Assembly: GCA_009774465.1 (NCBI GenBank)
Contig: VSNT01000068.1
Coordinates: 1-21,722 of the forward strand
Direction of reading: 5' to 3'
Source: Lachnospiraceae bacterium
GTDB taxonomy: Bacteria; Bacillota_A; Clostridia; Lachnospirales; Lachnospiraceae
DNA length: 21,722 nt
Shown here: piece after piece, positions 1 through 8,664 of the stretch
Layout: every line of letters begins with the position of its first letter
How positions within the stretch are numbered: the first letter of the stretch is position 1
The notes under the pieces: model-generated
What the model was told of the DNA's origin: nothing
The model's input: only the letters and a program-made list of their open reading frames with translations
Database searches by the model: none
Position numbers and translations under genes: made by a program

Positions 1-83
1 TTGGCTCCGCTTACGCTTAACGTTACTAACAACATAGTAAGCACCAATAATAATGACATTGTTATTTTCTTTTTACTAAACAT
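1..83 (-). CDS. Secreted protein N-terminus, probably ABC solute-binding protein (partial)
   Basis: This is the 5' end of a gene that leaves the window at the left edge; only 27 full codons are present. The ATG at 81-83 is preceded by an AGGA-type ribosome binding site about 7 bases upstream. The peptide begins MFSKKKIT and continues with a run of Leu, Val, Thr and Met, then SVSGA. That is the basic N-region plus hydrophobic core of a Sec signal peptide. No lipobox cysteine is visible before the edge, so the anchoring type is undecided. It lies 37 bases downstream of the LplC-like permease on the same strand. In CUT1 sugar ABC operons of this layout the third gene is normally the extracellular substrate-binding protein, so that role is inferred from position and signal peptide only. 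Confidence 0.6.
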   Translation of the reverse strand, partial: MFSKKKITMSLLLVLTMLLVTLSVSGA

Positions 84-120
84 ACTTCTTCCTGATTCTT
101 ATTTTTAAATTTTATAATAG

Positions 121-1035
121 TTATCCTTTTACTGCCCCAATAGTAACCCCCTTTACAAAATATTTTTGCAGGAAGGGATACAATAAAACAATTGGTCCCG
201 TTGCAATTACCGTCATTGCCAGTTTCATTGGTTCACTGGGCACGTCGCTTGCCGGAATACCGCTTCTGGCGGCCGCGGCATTAATTGCCTGCGCTTTTGT
301 CAATATATTGTTCAGATAATACTGTAACGGATACAGCTCTCTGCGTCCCTCATCTAAAAATAACATTGCGTTATACCAGTCATTCCAATAATTGAGAGCA
401 ATAAACAGCCCCACCGTAGCTAATCCTGCTTTGCAAAGGGGAAGCGCAATTCTGAAATAAACAACCAGATCTCCCGCTCCATCCAGATATGCAGATTCAT
501 ATAGCGATTCCGGTATACTCATCATATAGCTTTTCAGAATCAACAGATACGTCACATTGACAAGAATCGGAAGAATCAACGCTATTATGTTATTGTGAAA
601 ACGCAGGTATTTTGTATTAAATATGTACCAGGGAACCAGTCCTCCTCCAAAGATAGAGGTAAAATAAAAGAAAAAAGAAACCTGATACCGATACCGAAAA
701 TTTTTATTTGCCAAAACGTAGGATGCCATACTTGTTACCAGCAGCCCCAGCCCTGTTCCTAATGCTGTCACCAATATCGTCACCCCATACGCACGCAGCA
801 GCTCCTGTGGAATCCGAAACAGCATTTTATATGCATCCAGGGAAAAGTGTTCCGGAATCAGCTGATAGCCGTTGAGCCGGATGTACTGCTGATCTGACAG
901 TGAGCCGCTTATTACCAGCCAGAAAGGAAGCAGGCACACAAAGGCAAGTACAAAAAGCGTCACATAGGAAATAACATTGAACACCAGTCTGTCATAACCT
1001 TTATATTTCTTTTTCCTGTAGTTTACTGCTGCCAT
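121..1035 (-). CDS. Carbohydrate ABC transporter permease, LplC/YtcP-like
   Basis: This is a 304-residue inner-membrane permease of the CUT1 sugar ABC family, one half of the membrane channel that pairs with the LplB-like permease encoded just upstream. Six hydrophobic segments are visible, starting with the one near residues 20-43. The cytoplasmic EAA loop, which contacts the ATPase, reads ESAYLDGAGDLVVYFRIALP near residues 180-200. The C-terminus ends in GVTIGAVKG, the usual ending of LplC/YtcP proteins. The ATG at 1035 has a clear GGAGG 8 bases upstream. The gap from the LplB gene is 30 bases, so the two are surely co-transcribed. No ATP-binding subunit is encoded nearby; such transporters commonly share an MsmX-type ATPase encoded elsewhere. 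The substrate cannot be read from the sequence, but the neighbouring glycosidases suggest an oligosaccharide. Confidence 0.92.
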   Translation of the reverse strand: MAAVNYRKKKYKGYDRLVFNVISYVTLFVLAFVCLLPFWLVISGSLSDQQYIRLNGYQLIPEHFSLDAYKMLFRIPQELLRAYGVTILVTALGTGLGLLVTSMASYVLANKNFRYRYQVSFFFYFTSIFGGGLVPWYIFNTKYLRFHNNIIALILPILVNVTYLLILKSYMMSIPESLYESAYLDGAGDLVVYFRIALPLCKAGLATVGLFIALNYWNDWYNAMLFLDEGRRELYPLQYYLNNILTKAQAINAAAARSGIPASDVPSEPMKLAMTVIATGPIVLLYPFLQKYFVKGVTIGAVKG

Positions 1036-1065
1036 GAATAAATCCTCCTTCTGCCGCCCATCCGG

Positions 1066-1992
1066 TTAAAACAGTGCGTAATCCGGCTCCACTTTTTTTA
1101 CTATATAATTTGCAATCAGTACCAGCACAAAAGAAATTCCCGACTGGTACAGTCCCGCCGCACTTGTCATTCCAAATTCCTGTAAAGTCAGCAGTGAACG
1201 GGTTACATAAGTGTCAATAACGTCAGTAACATCCAAAACCATAGGATTATTGCCTGTCACCTGCCAGAACATCTGGAAATCGCCCTTCATGATAGTGCCA
1301 ATAGCAAGCAGGAACAAAATAACTATCGTAGGGCGGATGCATGGCAGAGTAATATATCGTATCTTCTGCCACATCGTTGCGCCATCCAAATCAGCCGCTT
1401 CAAACATTTCCCCATCAATGTTGACAATACTTGCCAAATACATGACTGTTCCATAGCCTACATTTTTAAAGGCACTGACCACAATCAGGATAACAGGCCA
1501 CGCATTTTTATTTGAATAGACATCAACCGGCGCTAATCCCATTCCTTTTAAAAAAGCGTTCACTGCGCCGAATTCATAATTAAAAAAATTATAAATAAAA
1601 GCGCCAACCACTACCCATGATATAAAATAGGGAAGAAACATAACCGACTGGGTAATTCTTTTGAATGCTTTTCCTGCAAGTTCACTTAACATAATTGCGC
1701 AGGTAATTTGTAAAATAGTGTTTACGAACAGAAACGCAAGATTGTAAAGTATTGTATTTCTTGTGGTAAGCCATGCCTTTCCGGATTTGAAAAAATACTG
1801 GAAGTTCTCAAAGCCAACCCAGGGACTTCCGAAAATGCCGTCGTGGTAATTGTACTCTTTAAATGCCAGCACAATACCTGCCATCGGGATATAACACATT
1901 AAAATCACCACTACTGCCGCCGGCAGCAGCATCAGCCATTTGGTCCGGTTCTGTCGTAGATCATGTAAAAACGGATGTTTTTTGCTCTGCAT
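1066..1992 (-). CDS. Sugar ABC transporter permease, LplB-like
   Basis: This CUT1-family permease is the partner of the LplC-like subunit encoded 30 bases downstream. It has a hydrophobic first segment (MLLPAAVVVILMCYIPMAG), further membrane segments, and the EAA loop EAADLDGATMWQKIRYITLP that docks the ATPase. It ends in the typical KKVEPDYALF tail. The reading frame is open back to 2043, but the start chosen here (ATG at 1992, MQSKKHPF) has a strong GGGGGAG 7 bases upstream. The upstream alternative lacks such a site and adds 17 residues that do not look like the family. That gives 308 residues, a normal family length. The gene is divergent from yesN across about 215 bases. Confidence 0.92.
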   Translation of the reverse strand: MQSKKHPFLHDLRQNRTKWLMLLPAAVVVILMCYIPMAGIVLAFKEYNYHDGIFGSPWVGFENFQYFFKSGKAWLTTRNTILYNLAFLFVNTILQITCAIMLSELAGKAFKRITQSVMFLPYFISWVVVGAFIYNFFNYEFGAVNAFLKGMGLAPVDVYSNKNAWPVILIVVSAFKNVGYGTVMYLASIVNIDGEMFEAADLDGATMWQKIRYITLPCIRPTIVILFLLAIGTIMKGDFQMFWQVTGNNPMVLDVTDVIDTYVTRSLLTLQEFGMTSAAGLYQSGISFVLVLIANYIVKKVEPDYALF

Positions 1993-2041
1993 AAAAATCT
2001 CCCCCTCATGTGAATGTGCCTTCCTGTTCCCTGACAAACTC

Positions 2042-2071
2042 ATCTTAACAAAAACATATACGCACTTACAA
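2042..2071 (-). promoter_or_regulatory. Possible promoter of the ABC transporter genes
   Basis: On the minus strand a TTGTAA hexamer (2066-2071) and a TAAGAT hexamer (2042-2047) are separated by 18 bases. This would start transcription near 2035 and leave a leader of about 43 bases before the LplB start at 1992. Both hexamers match the SigA consensus only moderately, so this is a weak call. Confidence 0.35.
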
Positions 2072-2143
2072 CGGAACTAAGTTATGAAAGGAGCACAGAA
2101 TTATGTTAATTGTCATTTTGCGCATAAATCGACTCGTTTTAAA

Positions 2144-2172
2144 TTGAAATATTATTTTCTTTTGTATATTAT
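2144..2172 (+). promoter_or_regulatory. Likely SigA promoter of yesN-yesM
   Basis: TTGAAA (2144-2149) and TATTAT (2167-2172) are separated by exactly 17 bases in a very AT-rich stretch. They lie about 36 bases before the response-regulator start, which itself has a GGGGGGA ribosome binding site. The spacing and hexamers are good for a housekeeping promoter. No operator for the regulator is recognisable by eye. Confidence 0.6.
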
Positions 2173-2207
2173 GAATATAAAATAAGTTTTTATCAGGGGG
2201 ATTTTGA

Positions 2208-3323
2208 ATGAATTACACAGTATTAATTGTAGATGATGAAGCAATGCCCAGAAAAGTGCTTAAAGATCATCTTCCCTGGGACACACTCAAAGTTACAAAA
2301 ATCTTTCAGGCCTCGGATGGTCAGGAAGCAATAGAGCAGGCACGACTCTGCCATCCGGATATTATTATAAGCGATATTAAAATGCCGCGTATGGATGGCA
2401 TTCAAATGGCTTTTGCCATACGGGAATTCTGTCCGCACTGCCAGTTTATCTTTTTAAGCGGCTATTCGGACAAGGAATATTTAAAAGGCGCCATCAAATT
2501 AAAGGCTGCCAGTTATGTTGAAAAACCTGTTGATCTTGAAGAAATAAAGCAGGCACTCACAGATGTTATAGACGAGCTGGATAAACTTCAAAAAACAGAA
2601 AACCCTGACTTACTGCGCACGCTGTTTTTTCATGGACGCACAGATTCCGATGCTCCCCTGAATACTGCTGTATTTGAGGGCAGCCAGCTTCATCTTGATT
2701 CTATTGCTGAAAGTATCCGGCAGCGAAGAGAAGCAGACACAGAAGCTGCTTTGCGCGGATTATACCGTAAGGCTTCCCGGTGCGAAGGTACCGAGCCAGA
2801 TTATCTGCGTCATTTTTACCGTCAAATCGTATTTTTATTTCTGACAGCCGCCGAAGATTACAACATAACCGGAATTACCCGGGAATCCGATTTTTACTTA
2901 TATACTGCTGCAGGCAGGGAAACTTTATCGGAACTGTGGGATGAGCTGCTTACCCTCTCACGGACATATTTTGCTTCCCTGGCATATCAGGACACAGATA
3001 TTGTTTCCCGTGTGGATCGCTATTTGGAACAGCACTATCAAAATCCATCCCTTACCGTACAGGATGCCGCCCACGATCTTGGCTTTACCAACACTTATCT
3101 GTGTGCCGCCTACAAAAAAAGCTGCGGCAGGACAATTAACCAGCACCTTACTCAGCTTCGCATCCTCCATGCCAAAGAGCTTCTTGCCGGTTCGACACAG
3201 AAGCTTTATGAAGTAGCCCAAAATGTAGGTTACGCCAATGGCAAATATTTTACCAGACTTTTCACCCGGGAAACCGGTCTTTCACCTAAAGAATACAGGG
3301 AGCGGCACCGTTATGAAAAATAA
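2208..3323 (+). CDS. Response regulator with AraC-type DNA-binding domain, YesN-like
   Basis: This cytoplasmic transcription factor has 371 residues. Residues 1-120 form a receiver domain: the acidic pair VDDE is at 8-11, the phospho-acceptor is D56 in ISDIKMPRMDG, and a conserved Lys lies in the YVEKPVD segment. A helical linker follows, then an AraC/XylS double helix-turn-helix from about residue 265 to the end, with the signature NVGYANGKYFTRLFTRETG and SPKEYR. YesN-type regulators are phosphorylated by YesM-type kinases and usually activate adjacent carbohydrate transport and hydrolase genes. The kinase gene overlaps its 3' end by 11 bases, giving translational coupling. The promoter candidate at 2144-2172 and a strong SD support the start. 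The targets are inferred to be the flanking ABC and hydrolase genes. Confidence 0.95.
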   Translation: MNYTVLIVDDEAMPRKVLKDHLPWDTLKVTKIFQASDGQEAIEQARLCHPDIIISDIKMPRMDGIQMAFAIREFCPHCQFIFLSGYSDKEYLKGAIKLKAASYVEKPVDLEEIKQALTDVIDELDKLQKTENPDLLRTLFFHGRTDSDAPLNTAVFEGSQLHLDSIAESIRQRREADTEAALRGLYRKASRCEGTEPDYLRHFYRQIVFLFLTAAEDYNITGITRESDFYLYTAAGRETLSELWDELLTLSRTYFASLAYQDTDIVSRVDRYLEQHYQNPSLTVQDAAHDLGFTNTYLCAAYKKSCGRTINQHLTQLRILHAKELLAGSTQKLYEVAQNVGYANGKYFTRLFTRETGLSPKEYRERHRYEK

Positions 3324-5112
3324 ATTGTTTTTTCCCCAACGTCCTGTTTTAAAAAGCCTGAAAAATAAACTTCTATGTACCTACTTTTTGCTGGTTGTGC
3401 TTCCCCTGGGCTTTTTTACCATATATACTTACCTGCGTGTACGGAATGTGATACAGGAACAAACTTTTACCGCCATGCAGAATGCATTTGAAGACACAGT
3501 GAATTCCATGCAGCAGTCTCTTGATAAACTGGATGCGGTAATTGATATTCTTGCTATGGATCCCATTGTGTATGCTATGGCCTCTAACGATCCGGAAGAT
3601 TATACCTATATCCGCCGGTTGGAGGATTCGGACAAGCTTGCCCTTACTTTTGAACATCTGCGTAATCTGTCCGGTATAGAGCGCATCCGGCTTTATGCCG
3701 ACAACGATTACTTATATGCTTCTGGTCAAAATAACATTATCCAGCTTCGGGAAGCAGCAGATGCCAGTTGGTACCATACCCTTTCCGGACAGAGCGAAAG
3801 AATGTGGTTTGCTCCCACAGATTTTGATGACCAGCCGCTGCAGGAACAGTCTTATTTTTCATCCATGCAGGTTATTTATAACCCCCGGAATGTCAAAGAG
3901 CCTCTTGCAGTTCTGCGTGCTGATGCAGATGCTTCCCACTTGATATCTATGGTTGAAAACACCTCTGTTACGGAAAACGGAATTTTGCTGCTTTTAAAAG
4001 ACAGAGAAATTCTTTACCATTCAGCCAATAACGACCTCTCCGATACCCTGTATGCCATAGCAAAAGAACTTCCGGCTCCGGATACCAATGAATGGGTTCC
4101 CATTCAGGCAGAAGGAAAGCATTATTATGCACAATGCTGTTCCCTGTCCAAATCCGGCTGGTACATGGCAAGTATCCTCCCTTTTAACGATATTTTCCAT
4201 CTGAGTCATGAACTGCGTTTTGAAATGCTGCTGGTCGTAATTCTGGTAAGCATGATTGCCTATCTTCTTGCTGTTGCAATCAGTCACTCCACATTAAACC
4301 GGATTTTAGTCCTTACGAAAACAATGCAGGCTGTGCAGGAAGGGAATGTAAACATAAGGCCTGAACCATCTGGAAATGATGAAATTGCACAGTTAATGGG
4401 GAATTTCAACAAAATGATGGATCGTATTGATCAGTTGATGGAAGAAAAGATTGTTTATGGGCAGCAGATTAAAAACCTGGAATTAAAGGCACTTCAGGCA
4501 CAAATCAACCCACATTTTCTCTACAATTCGCTGGATTTAATCAATTGCACTGCCATATCCCACAGTGTGCCGCAAATCAGCCATATGGTAAAAGCGCTGG
4601 GGCAGTTTTATCGTCTTTCTTTAAGCGGAGGGAGTGAACAGATCCCTTTATCTTCTGAAATGAAACATGCCCAGCTTTATGTGGACATACAAAATATGCG
4701 CTTTGAGGATAGAATACAGGCACAATGGTCGTTGGATGAAGAAGCCGGAAGATGCTTAATAATAAAAATTATTCTCCAGCCTTTAATTGAAAACGCCATT
4801 ATACACGGTATTTTTGAAAAGCCTTCCAAACATGGAACACTCCAGGTATGTGCCAGGAGAAATAACGACATCATTACCATTACCATTTCCGATGACGGTG
4901 TCGGCATGAGCGAAGAAGAACTTTCCGCACACTTCTATTCCTCTGCTGAAAGAGTCTCTGAAACTTCCGGAGGCTATGGCGTTCGTAATATATGTGACCG
5001 TCTGCGTATTGCCTATGGAGAACCATATGGCCTTTTATGTGAAAGCACTCCAGGAAAAGGAACTACTATAATAATTTCAATTCCTGCAATTGAACCTGAT
5101 GATACGCCTTAG
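3313..5112 (+). CDS. Sensor histidine kinase, YesM-like (5TM-independent, HAMP/His_kinase/HATPase)
   Basis: This 599-residue membrane kinase is predicted to phosphorylate the YesN-like regulator. A first membrane helix near residues 18-40 is followed by an extracytoplasmic sensor region of about 250 residues. A second helix (around MLLVVILVSMIAYLLAV) and a HAMP linker come next. The LytS/YesM-type His_kinase motif QINPHFLYNSLDLIN has H401 as phospho-acceptor. The ATPase domain carries the N-box ENAIIHG, DDGVGM and GYGVRNICDRL. The frame is open back to 3238, but the ATG at 3313 has an AGGGAG site about 10 bases upstream and gives the family's usual cytoplasmic N-terminus. It overlaps the regulator gene by 11 bases. 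The ligand is unknown; the locus suggests a glycan or its binding protein. Confidence 0.93.
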   Translation: MKNKLFFPQRPVLKSLKNKLLCTYFLLVVLPLGFFTIYTYLRVRNVIQEQTFTAMQNAFEDTVNSMQQSLDKLDAVIDILAMDPIVYAMASNDPEDYTYIRRLEDSDKLALTFEHLRNLSGIERIRLYADNDYLYASGQNNIIQLREAADASWYHTLSGQSERMWFAPTDFDDQPLQEQSYFSSMQVIYNPRNVKEPLAVLRADADASHLISMVENTSVTENGILLLLKDREILYHSANNDLSDTLYAIAKELPAPDTNEWVPIQAEGKHYYAQCCSLSKSGWYMASILPFNDIFHLSHELRFEMLLVVILVSMIAYLLAVAISHSTLNRILVLTKTMQAVQEGNVNIRPEPSGNDEIAQLMGNFNKMMDRIDQLMEEKIVYGQQIKNLELKALQAQINPHFLYNSLDLINCTAISHSVPQISHMVKALGQFYRLSLSGGSEQIPLSSEMKHAQLYVDIQNMRFEDRIQAQWSLDEEAGRCLIIKIILQPLIENAIIHGIFEKPSKHGTLQVCARRNNDIITITISDDGVGMSEEELSAHFYSSAERVSETSGGYGVRNICDRLRIAYGEPYGLLCESTPGKGTTIIISIPAIEPDDTP

Positions 5113-5122
5113 TCGGCGTTTT
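5104..5122 (+). terminator. Weak hairpin after yesM (possible attenuator)
   Basis: ACGCC (5104-5108) and GGCGT (5115-5119) flank a 6-base loop containing the kinase stop codon and run into TTTT. The five-pair stem and short T run make it at best a leaky terminator between the regulatory genes and the hydrolase genes. Confidence 0.3.
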
Positions 5123-5149
5123 CCCATCTAAAAGAAGGAGATTTACTTT

Positions 5150-6739
5150 ATGCATTATTCAATTTTTAACGACACGGAATGGCTTTATCCTGATTCTGCT
5201 TTAAATGACTCAAAAAATATCCGGTTAACCATTCCCCGGGGTGGCCATGCCGGTGCCCAGATTCTTATAGAAATTTCAGGGGCTCCTTTACATTTGGAAT
5301 TTGTCTGGCATCAGAATGTCCCAAAGGAAAGCCTGACTGTCAGCCTGTTTCAGCTCCTGCCTGTAGGCGTCAATGAAAATACTGACAGCGAGCTGATGAC
5401 GACCACAGATTTTGAACGTTGTAAGTCCTTTGTTACAAGAAAGGCGCCTTTTGATGTTTATGACGCACTATGCCCAATAGCCGATGCACCTGCACCTGTT
5501 AATGGCAGGCTGCCCCTCTATCTGTGCATAGATGCATGTACCGATGCCATTCCCGGAAATTACTCCGGTGAATTATGTCTCTGCGAAGGCTGTCGTGAAC
5601 TGAAGATTCCTCTGACATGCAGAGTCAGTCCGGTTCTTGTTCCTCCTTTATCCTCCTCCTCTCTCGGCATGTTGAACTTTTTTGATTACGACGGACTGGC
5701 CAGCCAGCATCATGTTGCAAAAAACAGCCCGGAATATTGGGAATTATTCTCCCACTATGTAAAAGCACAAATTAAAATGCGGTGCACTCACATTCTTCTT
5801 CCTCCGGGAGAAGCAGTATTTGAAGGAGACAAACTCGTAGATTTTGATTTTTCCATGTCGGAAAAAGCCGGGCAGATTGCCCGAAAAGAAGGCTCCCTCT
5901 GGCTCTGTGGCGGGCACATCGCCCACTGGCATGCATGGGATGAGCAGGAATATTACCCCAACTGGAACCAGTCTCTGGGCGTTACAACCTCGGAAGGCTA
6001 CCTGCAATTGCGCCTTTATCTGACCAAATGGAAAGAAATAATTGAAAAAAATCATTGGCAGGAATGTATGATGCAGGCGCTTGCCGATGAACCGCAAACT
6101 CATAATGATTCCACCTACCGCATTCTTGCCGGTATCTTCCGCAAATTTATGCCGGGAATTCCCATTATAGATGCTGTAGAAACTACCAACCTGGGCGGCG
6201 GAATTGATATTTGGGTTCCCAAGCAGGACACATATGAAAAATGGCGCAGTGAATACGAAAAACTTAAGGCTGCCGGAGAAACTATGTGGTTTTATACCTG
6301 TGCTTTCCCAGCAGGCCCTATCATGAACCGCAGTATGGATCTGCCTCTTACAGCCAGCCGGGCAGTCTTCTGGATGGGCGCTTTCTACCGGCTAAGCGGA
6401 TTTTTACACTGGGGATTTAACTACTATATCGGCAGCGATATCTGGCACAGCGCCTGCTGCCCCCACAAGGGCGCTCTGCTTCCGGCAGGGGATGCTCATA
6501 TTGTATACCCGGGAAAAAACGGTCCTCTTCCCAGTATGCGATTTGAGGCACAGCGCGCCGGTGCAGAGGATTATGAGCTTCTCATACAGGCTTTAAAAGC
6601 CGCACCCGAAAAAACGGAGCAGCTAATCAAAAAAGTATGTACCAGCTTCCGTAATTATACACGTGAAGGAATCGTTTTAACAGAAATCAGAAATTCACTT
6701 ATCCAATTAATAGAAAAAGAGGTAGCTGCTAATGGCTGA
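5150..6739 (+). CDS. DUF4091 / GH123-like putative glycosidase
   Basis: This 529-residue protein has the layout of DUF4091 proteins, which are related to the catalytic part of GH123 beta-N-acetylgalactosaminidases. An N-terminal beta-sandwich runs to about residue 165 and includes the phrase PLYLCIDACTDAIPGNYSGE, typical of these domains. A TIM-barrel-like region follows. The pair D313-E314 in ALADEPQ matches the adjacent Asp-Glu catalytic pair known in GH123. The C-terminal segment around GFLHWGFNYY and RFEAQRAGAEDYELLIQAL is the DUF4091 hallmark. No signal peptide is present, so it should act in the cytosol on imported sugar. An AAGGAG site lies 9 bases before the ATG. Its 3' end overlaps the fucosidase gene by 8 bases. 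The substrate is not established; GalNAc-containing glycans are a guess from the family. Confidence 0.8.
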   Translation: MHYSIFNDTEWLYPDSALNDSKNIRLTIPRGGHAGAQILIEISGAPLHLEFVWHQNVPKESLTVSLFQLLPVGVNENTDSELMTTTDFERCKSFVTRKAPFDVYDALCPIADAPAPVNGRLPLYLCIDACTDAIPGNYSGELCLCEGCRELKIPLTCRVSPVLVPPLSSSSLGMLNFFDYDGLASQHHVAKNSPEYWELFSHYVKAQIKMRCTHILLPPGEAVFEGDKLVDFDFSMSEKAGQIARKEGSLWLCGGHIAHWHAWDEQEYYPNWNQSLGVTTSEGYLQLRLYLTKWKEIIEKNHWQECMMQALADEPQTHNDSTYRILAGIFRKFMPGIPIIDAVETTNLGGGIDIWVPKQDTYEKWRSEYEKLKAAGETMWFYTCAFPAGPIMNRSMDLPLTASRAVFWMGAFYRLSGFLHWGFNYYIGSDIWHSACCPHKGALLPAGDAHIVYPGKNGPLPSMRFEAQRAGAEDYELLIQALKAAPEKTEQLIKKVCTSFRNYTREGIVLTEIRNSLIQLIEKEVAANG

Positions 6740-8033
6740 TCATAAATGGTTTACCGACGCAAGATTTGGCATGTTCATTCATTTTGGACTCTATTCCATA
6801 GCCGCCAGGGGAGAATGGTTTGCAAGTATTGAACAAGTGCCTCCTGAAAAATACAGGGATTATTTTGAAACTTTTTTCCCTGTTTATTATGATCCTGCTT
6901 CTTATGCCCGAATAGCAAAACAGGCGGGAATGAAGTATGCTGTACTCACCGCCAAACATCACGAAGGCTTCTGCCTGTTCGACTCCGTATATACAGATTA
7001 TAAATCTGTTAACACACCCATTGGACGGGATCTGGTTCGGGAATATGTAGACGCATTCCGCAAAGAAGGCCTGCGGGTTGGTATCTATTATTCTTTAGTG
7101 GACTGGCATCATCCGGATTATCCGGCATTTCACGATCCTTTCCATCCTTTACGCGGCAGCAAAGCCAGAGAAAATGAAACATGTGATTTTAACCGCTACC
7201 TTGACTATATGCATGGGCAGGTAAGAGAACTGTGTACTAACTATGGAAAAATTGACTTATTCTGGTTTGACTTTTCCTATGAAGGTCATTCCGGCGCCCA
7301 CTGGCGCGCTAAAGAATTAACAGAAATGGTTCGCTCTCTCCAGCCGGATATTCTGATTAACAGCCGTCTGGAAGCAAGCGGAGGAAATTTAGGAAGCCTC
7401 CTTACGAATTCTCCCACGCCCTGGGCAGGAGACTTTATAACCCCTGAACAGATCATTCCGCCGGCGCCGCTTAAAACGCCTGGAAATTTGTCTGTATGCT
7501 GGGAAGCCTGTCAGACCTTAAATAACAGCTTTGGCTACACTGCTGACGACCATGACTACAAGGATGCCGGTACCTGCATTCAGCAACTGGCAGACTGTGT
7601 TTCAAAGGGCGGAAACTACCTGCTAAATGTAGGTCCTGACGCCAATGGCTCCATCCCGCCCCGGGCAGTTGAAACCTTACAGGAAATTGGCAAGTGGATG
7701 AAATATAATAACGAAAGTATTTATGGATGCGGGGAAAGCCCCCTTAAGGTTTCCGCCTTTGGCTGCCGCACCACCAGTAAGGAAAATATTATATATCTGC
7801 ATGTTATGCAGCAGCCCGTAGGGCCTCTTCCCCTCTCTGGAATCCGTCCGGAAGATATTCATTATGCCAGAATGCTTTCCACCGGAGCTGAGGTGGAAAT
7901 TCTTACAAGTGGATGGGCGGTAGACAATTATCCTGATTATACCTTTTTAAGCCTTTCCTCCAGGGCTAACGAGACACAGCTTTTGCCGGATTCTGCTGAT
8001 ACCGTAATTAAACTGGTTCTGAAAGAACGCTGA
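6732..8033 (+). CDS. Alpha-L-fucosidase, glycoside hydrolase family 29
   Basis: This 433-residue retaining fucosidase removes terminal alpha-L-fucose from glycans. The N-terminal block WFTDARFGMFIHFGLYS, the TAKHHEGFCLFDS motif and the GIYYSLVDWHHPDYP motif are classical GH29. The predicted nucleophile is D180 in DLFWFDFSYEG. The later segment with GYTADDHDYK and GGNYLLNVGPDANG is also conserved. It lacks a signal peptide, unlike many secreted fucosidases, which fits hydrolysis after import by the locus's ABC transporter. The ATG overlaps the stop of the preceding glycosidase gene (8 bases), with GAGG about 9 bases upstream, so the two enzymes are probably made together and may act on the same substrate. 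Substrate linkage preference is not readable from the sequence. Confidence 0.93.
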   Translation: MADHKWFTDARFGMFIHFGLYSIAARGEWFASIEQVPPEKYRDYFETFFPVYYDPASYARIAKQAGMKYAVLTAKHHEGFCLFDSVYTDYKSVNTPIGRDLVREYVDAFRKEGLRVGIYYSLVDWHHPDYPAFHDPFHPLRGSKARENETCDFNRYLDYMHGQVRELCTNYGKIDLFWFDFSYEGHSGAHWRAKELTEMVRSLQPDILINSRLEASGGNLGSLLTNSPTPWAGDFITPEQIIPPAPLKTPGNLSVCWEACQTLNNSFGYTADDHDYKDAGTCIQQLADCVSKGGNYLLNVGPDANGSIPPRAVETLQEIGKWMKYNNESIYGCGESPLKVSAFGCRTTSKENIIYLHVMQQPVGPLPLSGIRPEDIHYARMLSTGAEVEILTSGWAVDNYPDYTFLSLSSRANETQLLPDSADTVIKLVLKER

Positions 8034-8043
8034 CTGCCACAAA

Positions 8044-8080
8044 GCAGCGGGCAAAAATTTTTCCGGCATCTTCTGCCGCT
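8044..8080. terminator. Possible bidirectional terminator between convergent genes
   Basis: The 60-base gap between the fucosidase and the NUDIX gene holds CGGCA (8064-8068) paired with TGCCG (8074-8078). On the minus strand this is followed by GAAAAATTTTT. An alternative larger stem pairs AGCGG with CCGCT. The convergent layout calls for a terminator here, but the hairpin is short. Confidence 0.3.
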
Positions 8081-8093
8081 CCATGATGTGAAA

Positions 8094-8663
8094 TCAGTAC
8101 TCGGGCGCTGAGTCCTGGCGCCCTATATGCATACTTCTCTCCCTGACATGTCCTGTGGGAGTTCCATCTTCCCTGACGAGATCAACCAGCTCAAGCTCCC
8201 TGCCATCTAACAGAGCACGGTACCAGTAACCATCCTTCCGGTAGCATAATTTTAAGGAGAAAAAAGGAACATTTCTTCGCAGCAGGTCTAAAAATAAAAC
8301 ATCACCGTCCCAAAGGTTCAGCTCTTCTATCTTATCCTTTTCCACCCATTCAAGGTTTCCTTCGTCACATTCCCTAATCTCTCCCTCAAAACCATCTGCA
8401 GTATAAAGGCACATGTATTCTGCCGGTTCTCCTTCCGAACAGAAAGTGACAATTCCACGAAACTGATAGGAAGTGAGGGTTAAACCGGTTTCTTCATATA
8501 CTTCTCTGAGCAGACATTCCTCCGGGCTTTCCTCACCCTCAAAATGACCACCCATACCTATCCACTTATCTTTATTGATATCATTCTTTTTAGAAACCCT
8601 GTGCAGCATCAGGTATTTCTCACCTTTTTCGATGTAGCACAGGGTTGTAAGCTGACTTTTCAT
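8094..8663 (-). CDS. NUDIX hydrolase, MutT/8-oxo-dGTP diphosphatase-like
   Basis: This 189-residue NUDIX pyrophosphohydrolase has a complete Nudix box from G39 to L61: G39, five residues, E45, seven residues, then R53-E54-V-Y-E57-E58-T-G60-L61. This box binds the metal and activates water for cleavage of nucleoside diphosphate-X bonds. Lachnospiraceae homologues are usually annotated as 8-oxo-dGTP diphosphatases, which sanitise oxidised nucleotides; the exact substrate here is inference. The tail of about 50 residues beyond the core fold (after about residue 135) is short and polar. The ATG follows the yqeY stop codon after a single base, so translation is probably coupled; the nearest SD-like bases are GGGA close to the start. 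It is the last gene of the minus-strand train. Confidence 0.88.
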   Translation of the reverse strand: MKSQLTTLCYIEKGEKYLMLHRVSKKNDINKDKWIGMGGHFEGEESPEECLLREVYEETGLTLTSYQFRGIVTFCSEGEPAEYMCLYTADGFEGEIRECDEGNLEWVEKDKIEELNLWDGDVLFLDLLRRNVPFFSLKLCYRKDGYWYRALLDGRELELVDLVREDGTPTGHVRERSMHIGRQDSAPEY

Positions 8664-8664
8664 A

